Below, one piece after another: positions 1-7,258 of a stretch of 27,446 bases of DNA (its first letter is position 1; the number at the start of each line of letters is the position of its first letter). The DNA is from DASUNQ01 sp036277075. GTDB lineage: Bacteria; Acidobacteriota; Thermoanaerobaculia; Multivoradales; UBA5704. The stretch spans positions 1 to 27,446 of the forward strand of contig DASUNQ010000028.1 in assembly GCA_036277075.1 (NCBI GenBank), in the 5' to 3' direction. The notes under the pieces were generated by a model, which was not told the DNA's origin, made no database searches, and worked only from the letters and a program-made list of their open reading frames with translations. A program made the translations under genes and the position numbers.

Positions 1-1
1 C

Positions 2-1150
2 CGGCGCTACGGCCTGCTGGCCCACGGCGCCGCGATCAGCGCCGACCTCCGTCCCATCCACCTCGCCCTCGCCGCCTCGCCGGCCGGCCCCCCCGCCGCC
101 CTCTTCGGCCCCGAGCACGGCTACTACGGCGTCGAGCAGGACATGGTGGCGGCGGCCGGCGGCGCCGACCCCTGGACCGGCGTGCCGCTGCACTCGCTCT
201 ACGGCGACTCCGCGGCGAGCCTGCGACCCGATCCCGCCGCCTTCGCCGGGCTCGACCTCCTCGTCGTCGACGTCCAGGACGTCGGCTCGCGCTACTACAC
301 CTACGCCGCGACCGCGGTCTGGGCGGCGGAGGCGGCGCTCGCCGCCGGCTGCGAGGTCTGGGTGCTCGACCGCCCGAACCCGCTCGGCGGCGCCGTCGTC
401 GAGGGGAACCTGCGGCAGGACGGGTTCGAGTCCTTCGTCGGCGCCTTCCGCCTGCCGGTCCGCCACGGCCTGACGCTCGCCGAGCTGGTGCGCCTCGAAG
501 CGCGGCGGCGCGGCTGGGGCGCGCCGCCGGAGGTCTGGACGATGGAGGGCTGGCGGCGGAGCATGCTCTGGGAGGAGACCGGCCTGCCCTGGATCGCGCC
601 CTCCCCCAACGTGCCGACCGCGCCGACGGCCGCGGTCTACCCCGGGCTCTGCCTCGTCGAGGGCACCGAGCTCTCGGAAGGGCGGGGCACGACGCGGCCG
701 TTCCTGCTCGTCGGCGCGCCCGCGGTCGAGCCGCCACGCCTCGCCGCGCGGCTGGCGGCGCGGGTCGCCGAAGCGGGGGTGCGCGGCGTGGCCGCCGTGC
801 CCACCTACTTCCGGCCGCAGTTCCAGAAGCATGGGGGCAAGCTCTGCGGCGGCGTCGAGCTGGTCGTCACCGACCGCGCCGCGCTCGCGCCCTATAGGCT
901 CGGCGTCGAGCTCCTCGTCGCGTTTCGGGAGTCCGCCCCCAGCGCCTTCGCCTGGCGCGCGAAGCCGTACGAGTTCGTCGGCGACCGGCCGGCGATCGAC
1001 CTCTTGGCCGGCAGCGACGCCCTGCGGCGCGGGCTCGACGGCGACCCGCACCTCCTCGCCGACTGGATCGCCGGCTGGCCCGCCGACGAGGCGGCCTTCC
1101 GCGAGGAGCGGCGCGAGGTCCTGCTCTACCCCGAAGAGGACAGCGCGTGA
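2..1150 (+). CDS. NamZ/DUF1343-family exo-beta-N-acetylmuramidase, 5' end outside window
   Basis: The reading frame is open from the first bases of the window, so the N-terminus is missing; 382 residues are visible. Family signatures appear in order: LFGPEHG, TGVPLHSLYG, VVDVQDVGSRYYTY, VLDRPNPLGG, then PSPNVPT and LSEGRGTTRP. These match the DUF1343 family, whose characterised member NamZ removes terminal MurNAc from peptidoglycan fragments, usually outside the cytoplasm, in cell-wall recycling. A signal peptide would lie in the missing part and cannot be checked. The stop codon overlaps the start of the next gene (GTGA), so the two are probably co-translated. Family assignment is strong; the exact substrate is inferred from the family. 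Confidence 0.9.
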   Translation, partial: RRYGLLAHGAAISADLRPIHLALAASPAGPPAALFGPEHGYYGVEQDMVAAAGGADPWTGVPLHSLYGDSAASLRPDPAAFAGLDLLVVDVQDVGSRYYTYAATAVWAAEAALAAGCEVWVLDRPNPLGGAVVEGNLRQDGFESFVGAFRLPVRHGLTLAELVRLEARRRGWGAPPEVWTMEGWRRSMLWEETGLPWIAPSPNVPTAPTAAVYPGLCLVEGTELSEGRGTTRPFLLVGAPAVEPPRLAARLAARVAEAGVRGVAAVPTYFRPQFQKHGGKLCGGVELVVTDRAALAPYRLGVELLVAFRESAPSAFAWRAKPYEFVGDRPAIDLLAGSDALRRGLDGDPHLLADWIAGWPADEAAFREERREVLLYPEEDSA

Positions 1151-1599
1151 AGGAGCCGCACCTGCTGCGGGTGGAGGAGGGGCCGGAGCGCTTCGCGGCG
1201 CTGGTCGCGGCGGCGCGCGCCGAAGGCATACGGGTAGGGTGGCTGGAGCTCGCCGCCGCGCCGGCGCCGGAGAGCCTCGAAGCCGCCGCGGCGCTCGGCT
1301 GCCTGCGCGCCGTGGCGGTGTGGGAGGGACGCGCCGTCGCCGTCAAGCCGATGGGGGGCCCGCCGGTCCTCCGCGACCTCTTGCGGGAACATTTCCTCGG
1401 CTGCCGGCTGGTTTTCGTGCGAGGTGAGGTAGACGCCCCGGCGCTCGCCGCGGACGGCGAGGCCTGGAGGGTTGCACCGGCGTCCTCCCCCGTACGGACC
1501 TTGACCACTCCCGAGCTGGTCGCCGCCCTGCGGAAGCCTCACCCCTGGGGCGCTGAAGGTCCGGACGCCGCGAACTCTCCCGCCAGCGCCGCGGGATAA
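1147..1599 (+). CDS. Hypothetical protein, 150 aa, coupled to the NamZ-like gene
   Basis: I do not recognise this protein. Its GTG start overlaps the upstream stop codon as GTGA, which fixes the start and argues that it is real and translationally coupled to the NamZ-like gene. It is a soluble alpha/beta-looking protein, alanine-rich, without signal peptide, membrane segment or cysteine cluster; the most distinctive stretch is VKPMGGPPVLRDLLREHF near the middle. The last residues (DAANSPASAAG) run into the octamer-repeat region, whose first copy lies inside the ORF. After the TAA the same frame continues open for about 33 codons with a similar Ala-rich pattern, so the 3' end may be eroded or rearranged. 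Confidence 0.65.
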   Translation: MKEPHLLRVEEGPERFAALVAAARAEGIRVGWLELAAAPAPESLEAAAALGCLRAVAVWEGRAVAVKPMGGPPVLRDLLREHFLGCRLVFVRGEVDAPALAADGEAWRVAPASSPVRTLTTPELVAALRKPHPWGAEGPDAANSPASAAG

Positions 1600-1950
1600 G
1601 AAGAATCTGCCGCGAAAGAACCTTCCGCGAGACTCGCGGCTCGACAATTCGCGGCGCGGGTTCCCGAAGCAGTACGCGAGCTCTCTCGCCGTAGATGCCC
1701 GTGAGACTACCGAGGCCGCGAACTAGCTCGCCGCGACCGCGGCGGCTCGATCAGACGCCGCGAACGTGCTACTCTCCGACGCAAGTGAATCGGCCCGCCG
1801 GCGATGGGAAGCTTCCACAGCCGCAAATGATCCTTCCTCCGCGGCATACCTGATCGGTGTCACGGCTCGATGATCATCCGCGGATCTTGAGATGGTCGAT
1901 TTCGCGGCTGCGAAGCGCATCTGAGGCGGAGACGAACGAGATTTCGCGGC
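1567..1950. repeat. Dispersed octamer array, period 21/42 bp
   Basis: There are seven exact copies of GCCGCGAA/TTCGCGGC in 384 bp, four in plus and three in minus orientation. Single copies elsewhere (1192, 6969, 18494, 20904) are ordinary Phe-Ala-Ala codons inside genes. The last two copies end 14 bp before the ATG of the winged-helix-like gene. Spacings of 21 and 42 bp equal two and four helical turns, but are also multiples of three, so both a protein-binding array and a decayed 14-codon coding repeat fit. Confidence 0.6.
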
Positions 1951-1963
1951 AGAGGAGAGAGTC
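1600..1963. other. Gene-free region with recurrent GCCGCGAA/TTCGCGGC octamers
   Basis: I find no convincing gene in these 364 bases. The octamer GCCGCGAA, or its complement TTCGCGGC, occurs exactly at 1567 (just inside the upstream gene), 1609, 1648, 1715, 1757, 1901 and 1943. The copies at 1648, 1901 and 1943 are inverted. Near-matches are at 1588, 1624, 1633, 1730, 1820, 1838 and 1859. Three neighbouring pairs are exactly 42 bp apart (1567/1609, 1715/1757, 1901/1943), and several degenerate copies fall at 21 bp. A minus-strand frame of 82 codons (1971 to 1723) is open and Ala-rich, but I read it as a by-product of the repeats, or as remains of a repeat-bearing coding sequence. The function is unknown. 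Confidence 0.6.
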
Positions 1964-2473
1964 ATGGACACGACCTGGTCGGTCAGCGCGGTGCTGGCGA
2001 GCCTCGAAAAGCAGGCGGCTTTTCTCCGCGAACGCGAAGCCTTCCACGCCGGCCACGAGGCCCACCATCGGGAGCAGCGCAGCGGCTACGCCGCCGAGCT
2101 GGCGGAGATCGACCGGCGGTTGGAAGCCTTCCGCGCCGCCGCCGCCCAAGCCATCGAGCTCGCCGCCCGCCAGGCCCCCGCCGCCGCGCCGGACGTCAAG
2201 CAGGCCGACCTCGGCTCCGCCTCCCGCCCCAAGCTCGGCCGCATGGTCGCCCTAGTCATTCAGGAAAAGGAAGCCACCGAGCGCTTCGGCCCCGTCGGCC
2301 TGGCCCGCGAAGTCAACCACCGCTTCGCCGAGCGCCTGCGCCGCCCGGTCCGCGCCGACCAGGTCTCGATCGTCCTCCGCCGCATGCTCCGGCAGGGCAA
2401 GATCCACCAGACCCGCCGCGGCCGCCCGCACTGGGAGGCGCTCTACGCGAAGGAGCCGCCGGCGCCTTCCTAG
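1964..2473 (+). CDS. Coiled-coil protein with C-terminal winged-helix-like domain, function unknown
   Basis: A 169-residue protein starting at ATG, preceded by a good ribosome-binding site (AGGAGAG). Residues about 10-70 are charged and heptad-like, rich in Glu, Arg and His (coiled coil). A short Ala/Pro linker follows to about residue 90. Residues about 92-163 look like a winged helix: an N-terminal helix, then GPVGLAREVNHRFAERL, a recognition-helix candidate RADQVSIVLRRMLRQGKI, and a basic wing TRRGRPHW. I infer a DNA-binding or regulatory protein; no family name is recognised. It starts directly downstream of the octamer array, which could be its binding site. Its 3' end overlaps the convergent gene by 4 bp. 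Confidence 0.7.
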   Translation: MDTTWSVSAVLASLEKQAAFLREREAFHAGHEAHHREQRSGYAAELAEIDRRLEAFRAAAAQAIELAARQAPAAAPDVKQADLGSASRPKLGRMVALVIQEKEATERFGPVGLAREVNHRFAERLRRPVRADQVSIVLRRMLRQGKIHQTRRGRPHWEALYAKEPPAPS

Positions 2474-2748
2474 GCGTCCTGCGTGGTGTCGGGACAGCCG
2501 AGGAGAATCGCGCCCGACCGGTACCCCAGCCAGTCCGGCAGGTTCTCCTCGCACCAGCGGCGGTAGTCGGCGGTGGTGTCGAAGGCGCGGAACGGCGCGT
2601 CGTCGAGCACCGGCTTGTAGGTGTGGATGGAGGCGTAGCGAAACCGCGTCCGCAGCGGCCTCCGCGCGGCAGCCTCGAACTCGGCCAGCCAGTCCGCCGG
2701 GATCTCGTCCGACCGCGGCGCACCGGGCGGCTGGGACTCGGATTTCAT
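2470..2748 (-). CDS. Hypothetical small protein, 92 aa
   Basis: Not recognised by name. I chose the ATG giving MKSESQPPG because the longer in-frame extension would run into the DUF4160 gene on the other strand and lacks protein-like character. No clear ribosome-binding site precedes this ATG. The C-terminal half has a dense aromatic and charged pattern that looks conserved: DDAPFRAFDTTADYRRWCEE followed by NLPDWLGYRSG. No signal peptide or membrane segment is seen. It converges on the winged-helix-like gene (4-bp overlap) and diverges from the DUF4160-DUF2442 pair, in a cluster of small accessory genes. It may belong with that pair, but this is only positional. Confidence 0.6.
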   Translation of the reverse strand: MKSESQPPGAPRSDEIPADWLAEFEAAARRPLRTRFRYASIHTYKPVLDDAPFRAFDTTADYRRWCEENLPDWLGYRSGAILLGCPDTTQDA

Positions 2749-2872
2749 GCTCGAGGAGTATAGGCCCGAGGCGTCGAGCCGTTCGCTGGCGGCAGGACCA
2801 GGCAGCAAAAATCCACCCGCGCTTTTCCGTCTCCCCTCGATGGCGCGAGCTTCGTTCCGTCGCGTGGAGACC

Positions 2873-3106
2873 ATGCCCACGATCCGAATTGCGGGGTACA
2901 AGTTCCGGTTCTATTCTTCCGACGGGGCGGAGCCGCCGCACGTGCACGTGATCCGCGGCGAGGACGAGGCCAAGATCTGGCTGTTGCCCGTGACCGTGGC
3001 GCGCAATCGTGGCTTCGACTCGGCCGAGCTGAACCGGGTGCTCAAGCTCACAGTTCGGCATCAGGCGGAATTGCTGGAGGCCTGGGATGCTCACTTCTCG
3101 CGGTAG
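2873..3106 (+). CDS. DUF4160 domain protein
   Basis: A 77-residue protein with the DUF4160 pattern: N-terminal MPTIRIAGYKFRFYSSDG, then EPPHVHVIRGEDEAKIWLLP, and a C-terminal helix ending in LLEAWDAHFSR. The start was set at the ATG matching the conserved MPTI beginning; an upstream in-frame ATG adds residues unlike the family. Its last 20 bases overlap the start of the DUF2442 gene. This adjacency is widespread in bacterial genomes and is often regarded as a toxin-antitoxin-like pair, but no biochemical activity is known to me. Operon structure and small size support that reading; it remains inference. Confidence 0.85.
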   Translation: MPTIRIAGYKFRFYSSDGAEPPHVHVIRGEDEAKIWLLPVTVARNRGFDSAELNRVLKLTVRHQAELLEAWDAHFSR

Positions 3107-3353
3107 CGAGACCGCACAGGTGGGTGCCGCGGGAGCGCGGTTCGAGGGGGACGTGCTGCACGTGGCCCTGACGGACGGGCGCGAGATCGCGGTGCCGCTC
3201 GCGCGCGTTCCCTGGCTCGGGTGGCTCTTGCGCGCCACGCCCGAGCAGCGGGAGCGCTGGTCGCTCGAGCCGCGGGGCTTCGCGATCTACTGGGACGAGC
3301 TGGACGACGGCGTCGAGGTCGCCCATCTGCTCGCGCTCCAGCCGCTGGCGTAG
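3087..3353 (+). CDS. DUF2442 domain protein
   Basis: An 88-residue protein with the typical DUF2442 core: a strand FEGDVLHVALTDGREIAVPL, then the short helix motif VPWLGWLLRATPEQRERW, and a final segment AIYWDELDDGVEVAHLLAL. The N-terminal 15 or so residues are less typical, so an internal start is possible, but the frame begins inside the DUF4160 gene and overlap is usual for this pair. The family is the standard partner of DUF4160; the partners are presumed to act together. No DNA-binding motif or catalytic residues can be named. A 76-bp gap separates it from the next operon. Confidence 0.85.
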   Translation: MLTSRGSETAQVGAAGARFEGDVLHVALTDGREIAVPLARVPWLGWLLRATPEQRERWSLEPRGFAIYWDELDDGVEVAHLLALQPLA

Positions 3354-3385
3354 ACCGCCACCTACCTTCTCCCCCGGCGGCAGGC

Positions 3386-3391
3386 TAAGAT
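3386..3391 (+). promoter_or_regulatory. Possible -10 element upstream of the aminotransferase gene
   Basis: TAAGAT lies 38 bp before the aminotransferase ATG in the short gap after the DUF2442 gene. It is the same -10 hexamer seen in the two strong promoters of this window (rplM and tRNA-Thr/tuf), but no good -35 sits 16-18 bp upstream. It is therefore only a weak candidate. Confidence 0.3.
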
Positions 3392-3429
3392 GCCGGCCCC
3401 GCCGCTTCATCACGCAAGCGGCTCCCCCG

Positions 3430-4515
3430 ATGACCGAACCGATCCGCTTCTTCCTCCCCGGCCCGAGCTACGTGCTGGAGGAGGTGCGGCAGGCGATGAC
3501 GCGGGCGATGGTCGGGCACCGGTCGGCCGGGTTCCGCGACTTCACGCTCTCGCTCGGCGAGCGGCTGGCGCGGGTGCTGCGCACGGCCGGCGACGCGATG
3601 GTCGCGACCGGCAGCTCGACCCTGGTCATGGAGGCGGCGATCGTCTCGACGGTGCGCGCCGACGTGCTCCATCTGACCAACGGCGCCTTCTCCGAGCGCT
3701 GGCACGCGATCGCCCTGGCCCTCGGCAAGAGCGCCGACAAGATCTCCTTCCCCTGGGGCGAGGCGGTCGACCCCGACCTCGTGCGCGCCGCTCTCCGCCG
3801 CAAGCGCTACGAGGCGGTGACGCTGGTGCACAACGAGACCTCGACCGGGGCGATGAGCCCGCTGGCGGAGGTCGCCCGCGCGATCCGCGAGGAGAGCGAC
3901 GCCCTCGTCCTCGTGGACACCGTCTCCTCCCTCGGCGGCGCGCCGGTCGAGACCGACGCCTGGGGCCTGGACGTGGTCCTCGCCGGCACCCAGAAGGCCC
4001 TCGCGCTGCCGCCCGGTCTGACGCTCTTCACCCTCTCCGAACGCGCCGCCGAACGCGCCGCCGAGGTGCCGCGCCGCGGCTTCTACACCGACCTCCTGCG
4101 CTACCGCGACAAGCACCGCGAGGGGGGCGCGATCACGACGCCGGCGATCCCGCTCTACTACGCCCTCGACCGCCAGCTCGACCGCATCCTCGCCGAGGGG
4201 ATGGAGGCGCGCTGGGAGCGCCACCGCCGGCTCGCCGCGCGCACCGCCGCCTGGGCCGCGGAGCGCGGCTTCGCCTTCGCCACGGCGCCGGACGCCCGCT
4301 CCCGGACGGTCTCCTGCCTGAAGCCGCCGCCGGGCGTCGACGCGCCGGCGCTCGTCAAGTCCCTCGCCGGCCGCGGCTTCACGGTCGGTGGCGGCTACGG
4401 CGACTGGAAGCCGTCGACCTTCCGCATCGGGCACATGGGGGAGGTGCGAGAGCGCGACCTCGACGAGCTCCTCGCCGCGATCGACGAGCTGGGCGCGGGA
4501 CGGAGCGCGGCTTGA
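3430..4515 (+). CDS. Class V aminotransferase (alanine-glyoxylate/serine-pyruvate type)
   Basis: A 361-residue PLP-dependent fold-type I enzyme. Visible motifs: FFLPGPSYVLEEV at the N-terminus, GHRS around residue 30, the cofactor aspartate in LVDTVSSLGG (Asp163), and the Schiff-base lysine in AGTQKALALPPG (Lys189). The C-terminal FRIGHMGEV is typical of the alanine-glyoxylate/serine-pyruvate branch. It is joined to serA by a TTGA overlap, so its likely job is transamination in the serine pathway (3-phosphohydroxypyruvate or hydroxypyruvate), in place of a classical SerC. That role is inferred from context; alanine:glyoxylate or serine:pyruvate activity is an alternative. The ATG is the first start after a 76-bp intergenic gap. 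Confidence 0.88.
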   Translation: MTEPIRFFLPGPSYVLEEVRQAMTRAMVGHRSAGFRDFTLSLGERLARVLRTAGDAMVATGSSTLVMEAAIVSTVRADVLHLTNGAFSERWHAIALALGKSADKISFPWGEAVDPDLVRAALRRKRYEAVTLVHNETSTGAMSPLAEVARAIREESDALVLVDTVSSLGGAPVETDAWGLDVVLAGTQKALALPPGLTLFTLSERAAERAAEVPRRGFYTDLLRYRDKHREGGAITTPAIPLYYALDRQLDRILAEGMEARWERHRRLAARTAAWAAERGFAFATAPDARSRTVSCLKPPPGVDAPALVKSLAGRGFTVGGGYGDWKPSTFRIGHMGEVRERDLDELLAAIDELGAGRSAA

Positions 4516-6134
4516 GCCTGATCGTCGTCGCCGATCCGCTCCAGGCCTCCGGCGTGGCGATCCTGCGCGGCTCCGGGGCCGAGGTGCGCGAGGTCGCCGC
4601 CGACGAGCGGCCGCGCCTGCCGGAGCTCCTGGCCGAGGCCGACGCCCTGGTCGTGCGCAGCATGACCAAGGTCACGGCCGAGCTGCTGCGCGCCGGGCGC
4701 CGGCTCAAGGTGGTCGGGCGGGCCGGCGTCGGGGTGGACAACGTCGACGTCGAGGCGGCCACGGCGATGGGTGTCCTGGTGGTCAACGCCCCGACCGCCA
4801 ACCTGCTGTCGGCCACCGAGCACACCTTCGCCCTCCTCCTCGCCCTCGCCCGCAACGTGCCGGCCGCCGACGCCTCGCTCAAGGGCGGCGCCTGGGAGCG
4901 CGGCCGCTTCCAGGGCACCGAGCTCCAGGGCAAGCGGCTCGGCATCGTCGGCTTCGGCCGCATCGGCCAGCAGGTGGCCGAGCGCGCGCGCGCCTTCGGC
5001 ATGGAGGTCGCGGCGTACGACCCGTTCCTCGACCCGGCGGTCGCCACCCGCCAGCGGGTGGAGCTGCTGCCGCTCGACGAGCTCCTGGCCCGCGCCGACG
5101 TGGTGACGCTGCACACGCCGCTCACCGACCAGACGCGCAACCTCCTCGACAGCGGGCACCTCCAGGCGATGAAGCGGGGCGCGCTGCTCGTCAACTGCGC
5201 GCGCGGCGGCTTGGTGGACGAGGCGGCGCTCCTCGAGCTGCTCGACGCCGGCCACCTCGGCGGCGCCGCGCTCGACGTCTTCGCCGAGGAGCCGCCGCGG
5301 GACCTGGCGCTGATCCGCCACCCCAAGGTCGTGGCGACGCCCCACCTCGGCGCCCAGACGCTGGAGGCGCAGGAGCGGATCGCCACCGAGACCGCCGAGA
5401 TGGTGCTCAAGGCGCTGGCGGGGTCGCTCGCGGTGGCGGCGGTAAACCTCCCCTTCCGGCCCGCCGGCGCCGAGGGCGAGCCCTACCTGGCGCTCGGCGA
5501 GCGCCTCGGCAGCCTCGCGGCGCAGCTCCTCGCGGCGGCGCCGAGCCGCCTGCGCGTCGACACCTGGGGCGTCGAGGAGGAGCTGCGCGCGCCGGTCGCG
5601 GTGGCGGCGCTCAAGGGGACGCTGGCGCGGCAGCTCGGCGAGACGGTGAACTACGTCAACGCCGCCGCGCTCGCCGAGAGCCGGGCGCTCGAGCTGGTCC
5701 ACGCCGCCCACTCGCTGGCCGGCGACTACCCGCACCTGGTGCGGGTGCGGCTCGACGGGCGCAGCGGCGAGCGGGTGGAGCTCGAGGGGGCGCTCTTCGG
5801 CCGCGGCGACCCGCGGGTGGTGCGCTTCGGCGGCTACCGGCTGGAGTTCCGGCCGGAGGGGCGCCTGCTGGTGCTGGAGAACCGCGACGTGCCGGGCGTC
5901 GTCGGCAACCTGGGGACGATCCTCGGCGCGGCGGGCATCAACATCGCCGACATCCACCTGGCGCGCCGCGACCACCACGGCGAGGCGCTGGCGGTGCTGC
6001 GCATCGACCAGGAGCCGCCGGCCGAGCTGCTGCGGCGGATCGGCGAGATGCCCGAGGTGCGGAGCGTGCGGCTGGTGCACCTGCCGCCGCTGCCCGAGCT
6101 GGCGACGCCGCGGGGAGAGGGCGGAGACGAATGA
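4512..6134 (+). CDS. serA: D-3-phosphoglycerate dehydrogenase
   Basis: A 540-residue long-form PGDH that oxidises 3-phosphoglycerate to 3-phosphohydroxypyruvate, the first step of serine synthesis. Order: N-terminal substrate domain (residues 1 to about 100), Rossmann domain with the NAD motif GIVGFGRIGQQVAERA (about 144-160), an intervening domain (about 315-445), and a C-terminal ACT domain beginning VLENRDVPGVVGNLG. The catalytic triad is intact: Arg231 (NCARGG), Glu260 (AEEPP) and His278 (PHLGAQ). The start is TTG, overlapping the aminotransferase stop as TTGA; no ATG would retain the N-terminal strand SLIVVADPL. The ACT domain suggests feedback control by serine, as in other PGDHs. Confidence 0.96.
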   Translation: MSLIVVADPLQASGVAILRGSGAEVREVAADERPRLPELLAEADALVVRSMTKVTAELLRAGRRLKVVGRAGVGVDNVDVEAATAMGVLVVNAPTANLLSATEHTFALLLALARNVPAADASLKGGAWERGRFQGTELQGKRLGIVGFGRIGQQVAERARAFGMEVAAYDPFLDPAVATRQRVELLPLDELLARADVVTLHTPLTDQTRNLLDSGHLQAMKRGALLVNCARGGLVDEAALLELLDAGHLGGAALDVFAEEPPRDLALIRHPKVVATPHLGAQTLEAQERIATETAEMVLKALAGSLAVAAVNLPFRPAGAEGEPYLALGERLGSLAAQLLAAAPSRLRVDTWGVEEELRAPVAVAALKGTLARQLGETVNYVNAAALAESRALELVHAAHSLAGDYPHLVRVRLDGRSGERVELEGALFGRGDPRVVRFGGYRLEFRPEGRLLVLENRDVPGVVGNLGTILGAAGINIADIHLARRDHHGEALAVLRIDQEPPAELLRRIGEMPEVRSVRLVHLPPLPELATPRGEGGDE

Positions 6135-6147
6135 GCGGAGGGACGAG

Positions 6148-7224
6148 ATGGCGCACGTCGGGCTGATCTTCGGCGGCCGCAGCGTCGAGCACCAGGTTTC
6201 GATCGTCTCGGCGCGGACGGTGGCGCGCGGGCTGGCCGAGGCCGGCCACCAGGTGACGGCGCTCGGCATCGCACAGGACGGCTGCTGGGTCTCGCCGGCG
6301 GCCGCGGGGGAGGTGCTGCGCGGCGAGGCGCGCGCGATCGAGCCGCTCGACCTGCCGGTGGCGCCCACCCTCCGCCACCTGATCGCCTCCGGCATCGACG
6401 TGCTCTTCCCGATCGTCCACGGCACCTGGGGGGAGGACGGCACCCTGCAGGGGCTCTGCGAGATGCTCGACGTCCCCTACGTCGGGGCGAACGTCACGAC
6501 CAGCGCCCTGGCCATGGACAAGCTGCTCTCGAAGCGGCAGCTCGCCGCCGCCGGCGTGCCGGTCGTCGACTTCGAGGCGGCGGCCCGCGCCGACTTCGAG
6601 CGCGACCCCGGGGCGTTCCTGGCGCGCTGCGCGCGCCTGGCGCCGCCGCTCTTCGTCAAGCCGAGCGTCGGCGGCTCGAGCGTCGGGGTGCGCAAGGTGG
6701 AGCGGCCGGAGGAGCTGGAGGAGGCCGTCCGCTTCGCCCTGCGCTTCGACGAGACGGTGCTCGTCGAGCGCGGCGTCGTGGGGCGCGAGCTGGAGTGCGC
6801 CGTCCTCGGCTACGGCGAGCTCGAGGCCTCGGAAGTGGGGGAGATCGTCCCCGGCCGGGAGTTCTACGACTACGCCGACAAGTACCTGGAGGACAACGCC
6901 ACCCTGATCGCCCCGGCCGAGCTGCCCGCGCCGGTGGCCGAGCGGCTGCGCGGGCTCGCCGTCGCCGCCTTCGCGGCCTTGGGCGGCAGCGGCATGGCGC
7001 GGGTCGACTTCCTGCTCGAAGGCGAGGACGGCCTCTTCGTCAACGAGCTCAACACCCTCCCCGGCTTCACCGCGATCTCGATGTACCCGCGCCTCTGGGG
7101 CCTCTCGGGAGTGCCGCTGCCGAAGCTCGTCGACCGCCTGGTCCAGATCGCCCTCGACCGCCACCGCGACCGCCGCCGCCTCGACGGCGGGATCAAGGAG
7201 TTCCTGGCGACGCTGACGCGGTAG
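6148..7224 (+). CDS. ddl: D-alanine--D-alanine ligase
   Basis: A 358-residue ATP-grasp ligase that joins two D-alanines for peptidoglycan precursors in the cytoplasm. It shows the N-terminal LIFGGRSVEHQVSIVSA, the central FPIVHGTWGEDGTLQG, the ATP-binding LFVKPSVGGSSVGV, and the metal/substrate segment FVNELNTLPGFT near the C-terminus. The loop EFYDYADKY has the Tyr typical of D-Ala-D-Ala rather than D-Ala-D-Lac ligases, so no VanA-type specificity is indicated. The ATG follows serA by 13 bp with a GGAGGGA ribosome-binding site, so it is probably the third gene of the aminotransferase-serA operon. It ends convergently, 34 bp from the PQQ dehydrogenase gene. Confidence 0.96.
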   Translation: MAHVGLIFGGRSVEHQVSIVSARTVARGLAEAGHQVTALGIAQDGCWVSPAAAGEVLRGEARAIEPLDLPVAPTLRHLIASGIDVLFPIVHGTWGEDGTLQGLCEMLDVPYVGANVTTSALAMDKLLSKRQLAAAGVPVVDFEAAARADFERDPGAFLARCARLAPPLFVKPSVGGSSVGVRKVERPEELEEAVRFALRFDETVLVERGVVGRELECAVLGYGELEASEVGEIVPGREFYDYADKYLEDNATLIAPAELPAPVAERLRGLAVAAFAALGGSGMARVDFLLEGEDGLFVNELNTLPGFTAISMYPRLWGLSGVPLPKLVDRLVQIALDRHRDRRRLDGGIKEFLATLTR

Positions 7225-7258
7225 GCGCGAAAGCTCTCGCGCCGGGCTCCGGCCGGAC

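Noticed and set aside
1567..1950. CRISPR array
   Set aside because: The repeated unit is only 8 bp, occurs in both orientations with uneven spacing, and no cas gene is present.
1723..1971. 82-codon minus-strand frame in the octamer region
   Set aside because: Ala/Ser-rich, with no ribosome-binding site or recognisable fold. Its pattern is explained by the repeated octamers, although a decayed repeat protein cannot be excluded.
6845..6890. VanA-type D-Ala-D-Lac ligase
   Set aside because: The EFYDYADKY loop has the Tyr of ordinary D-Ala-D-Ala ligases, and no vanH/vanX-like genes are nearby.
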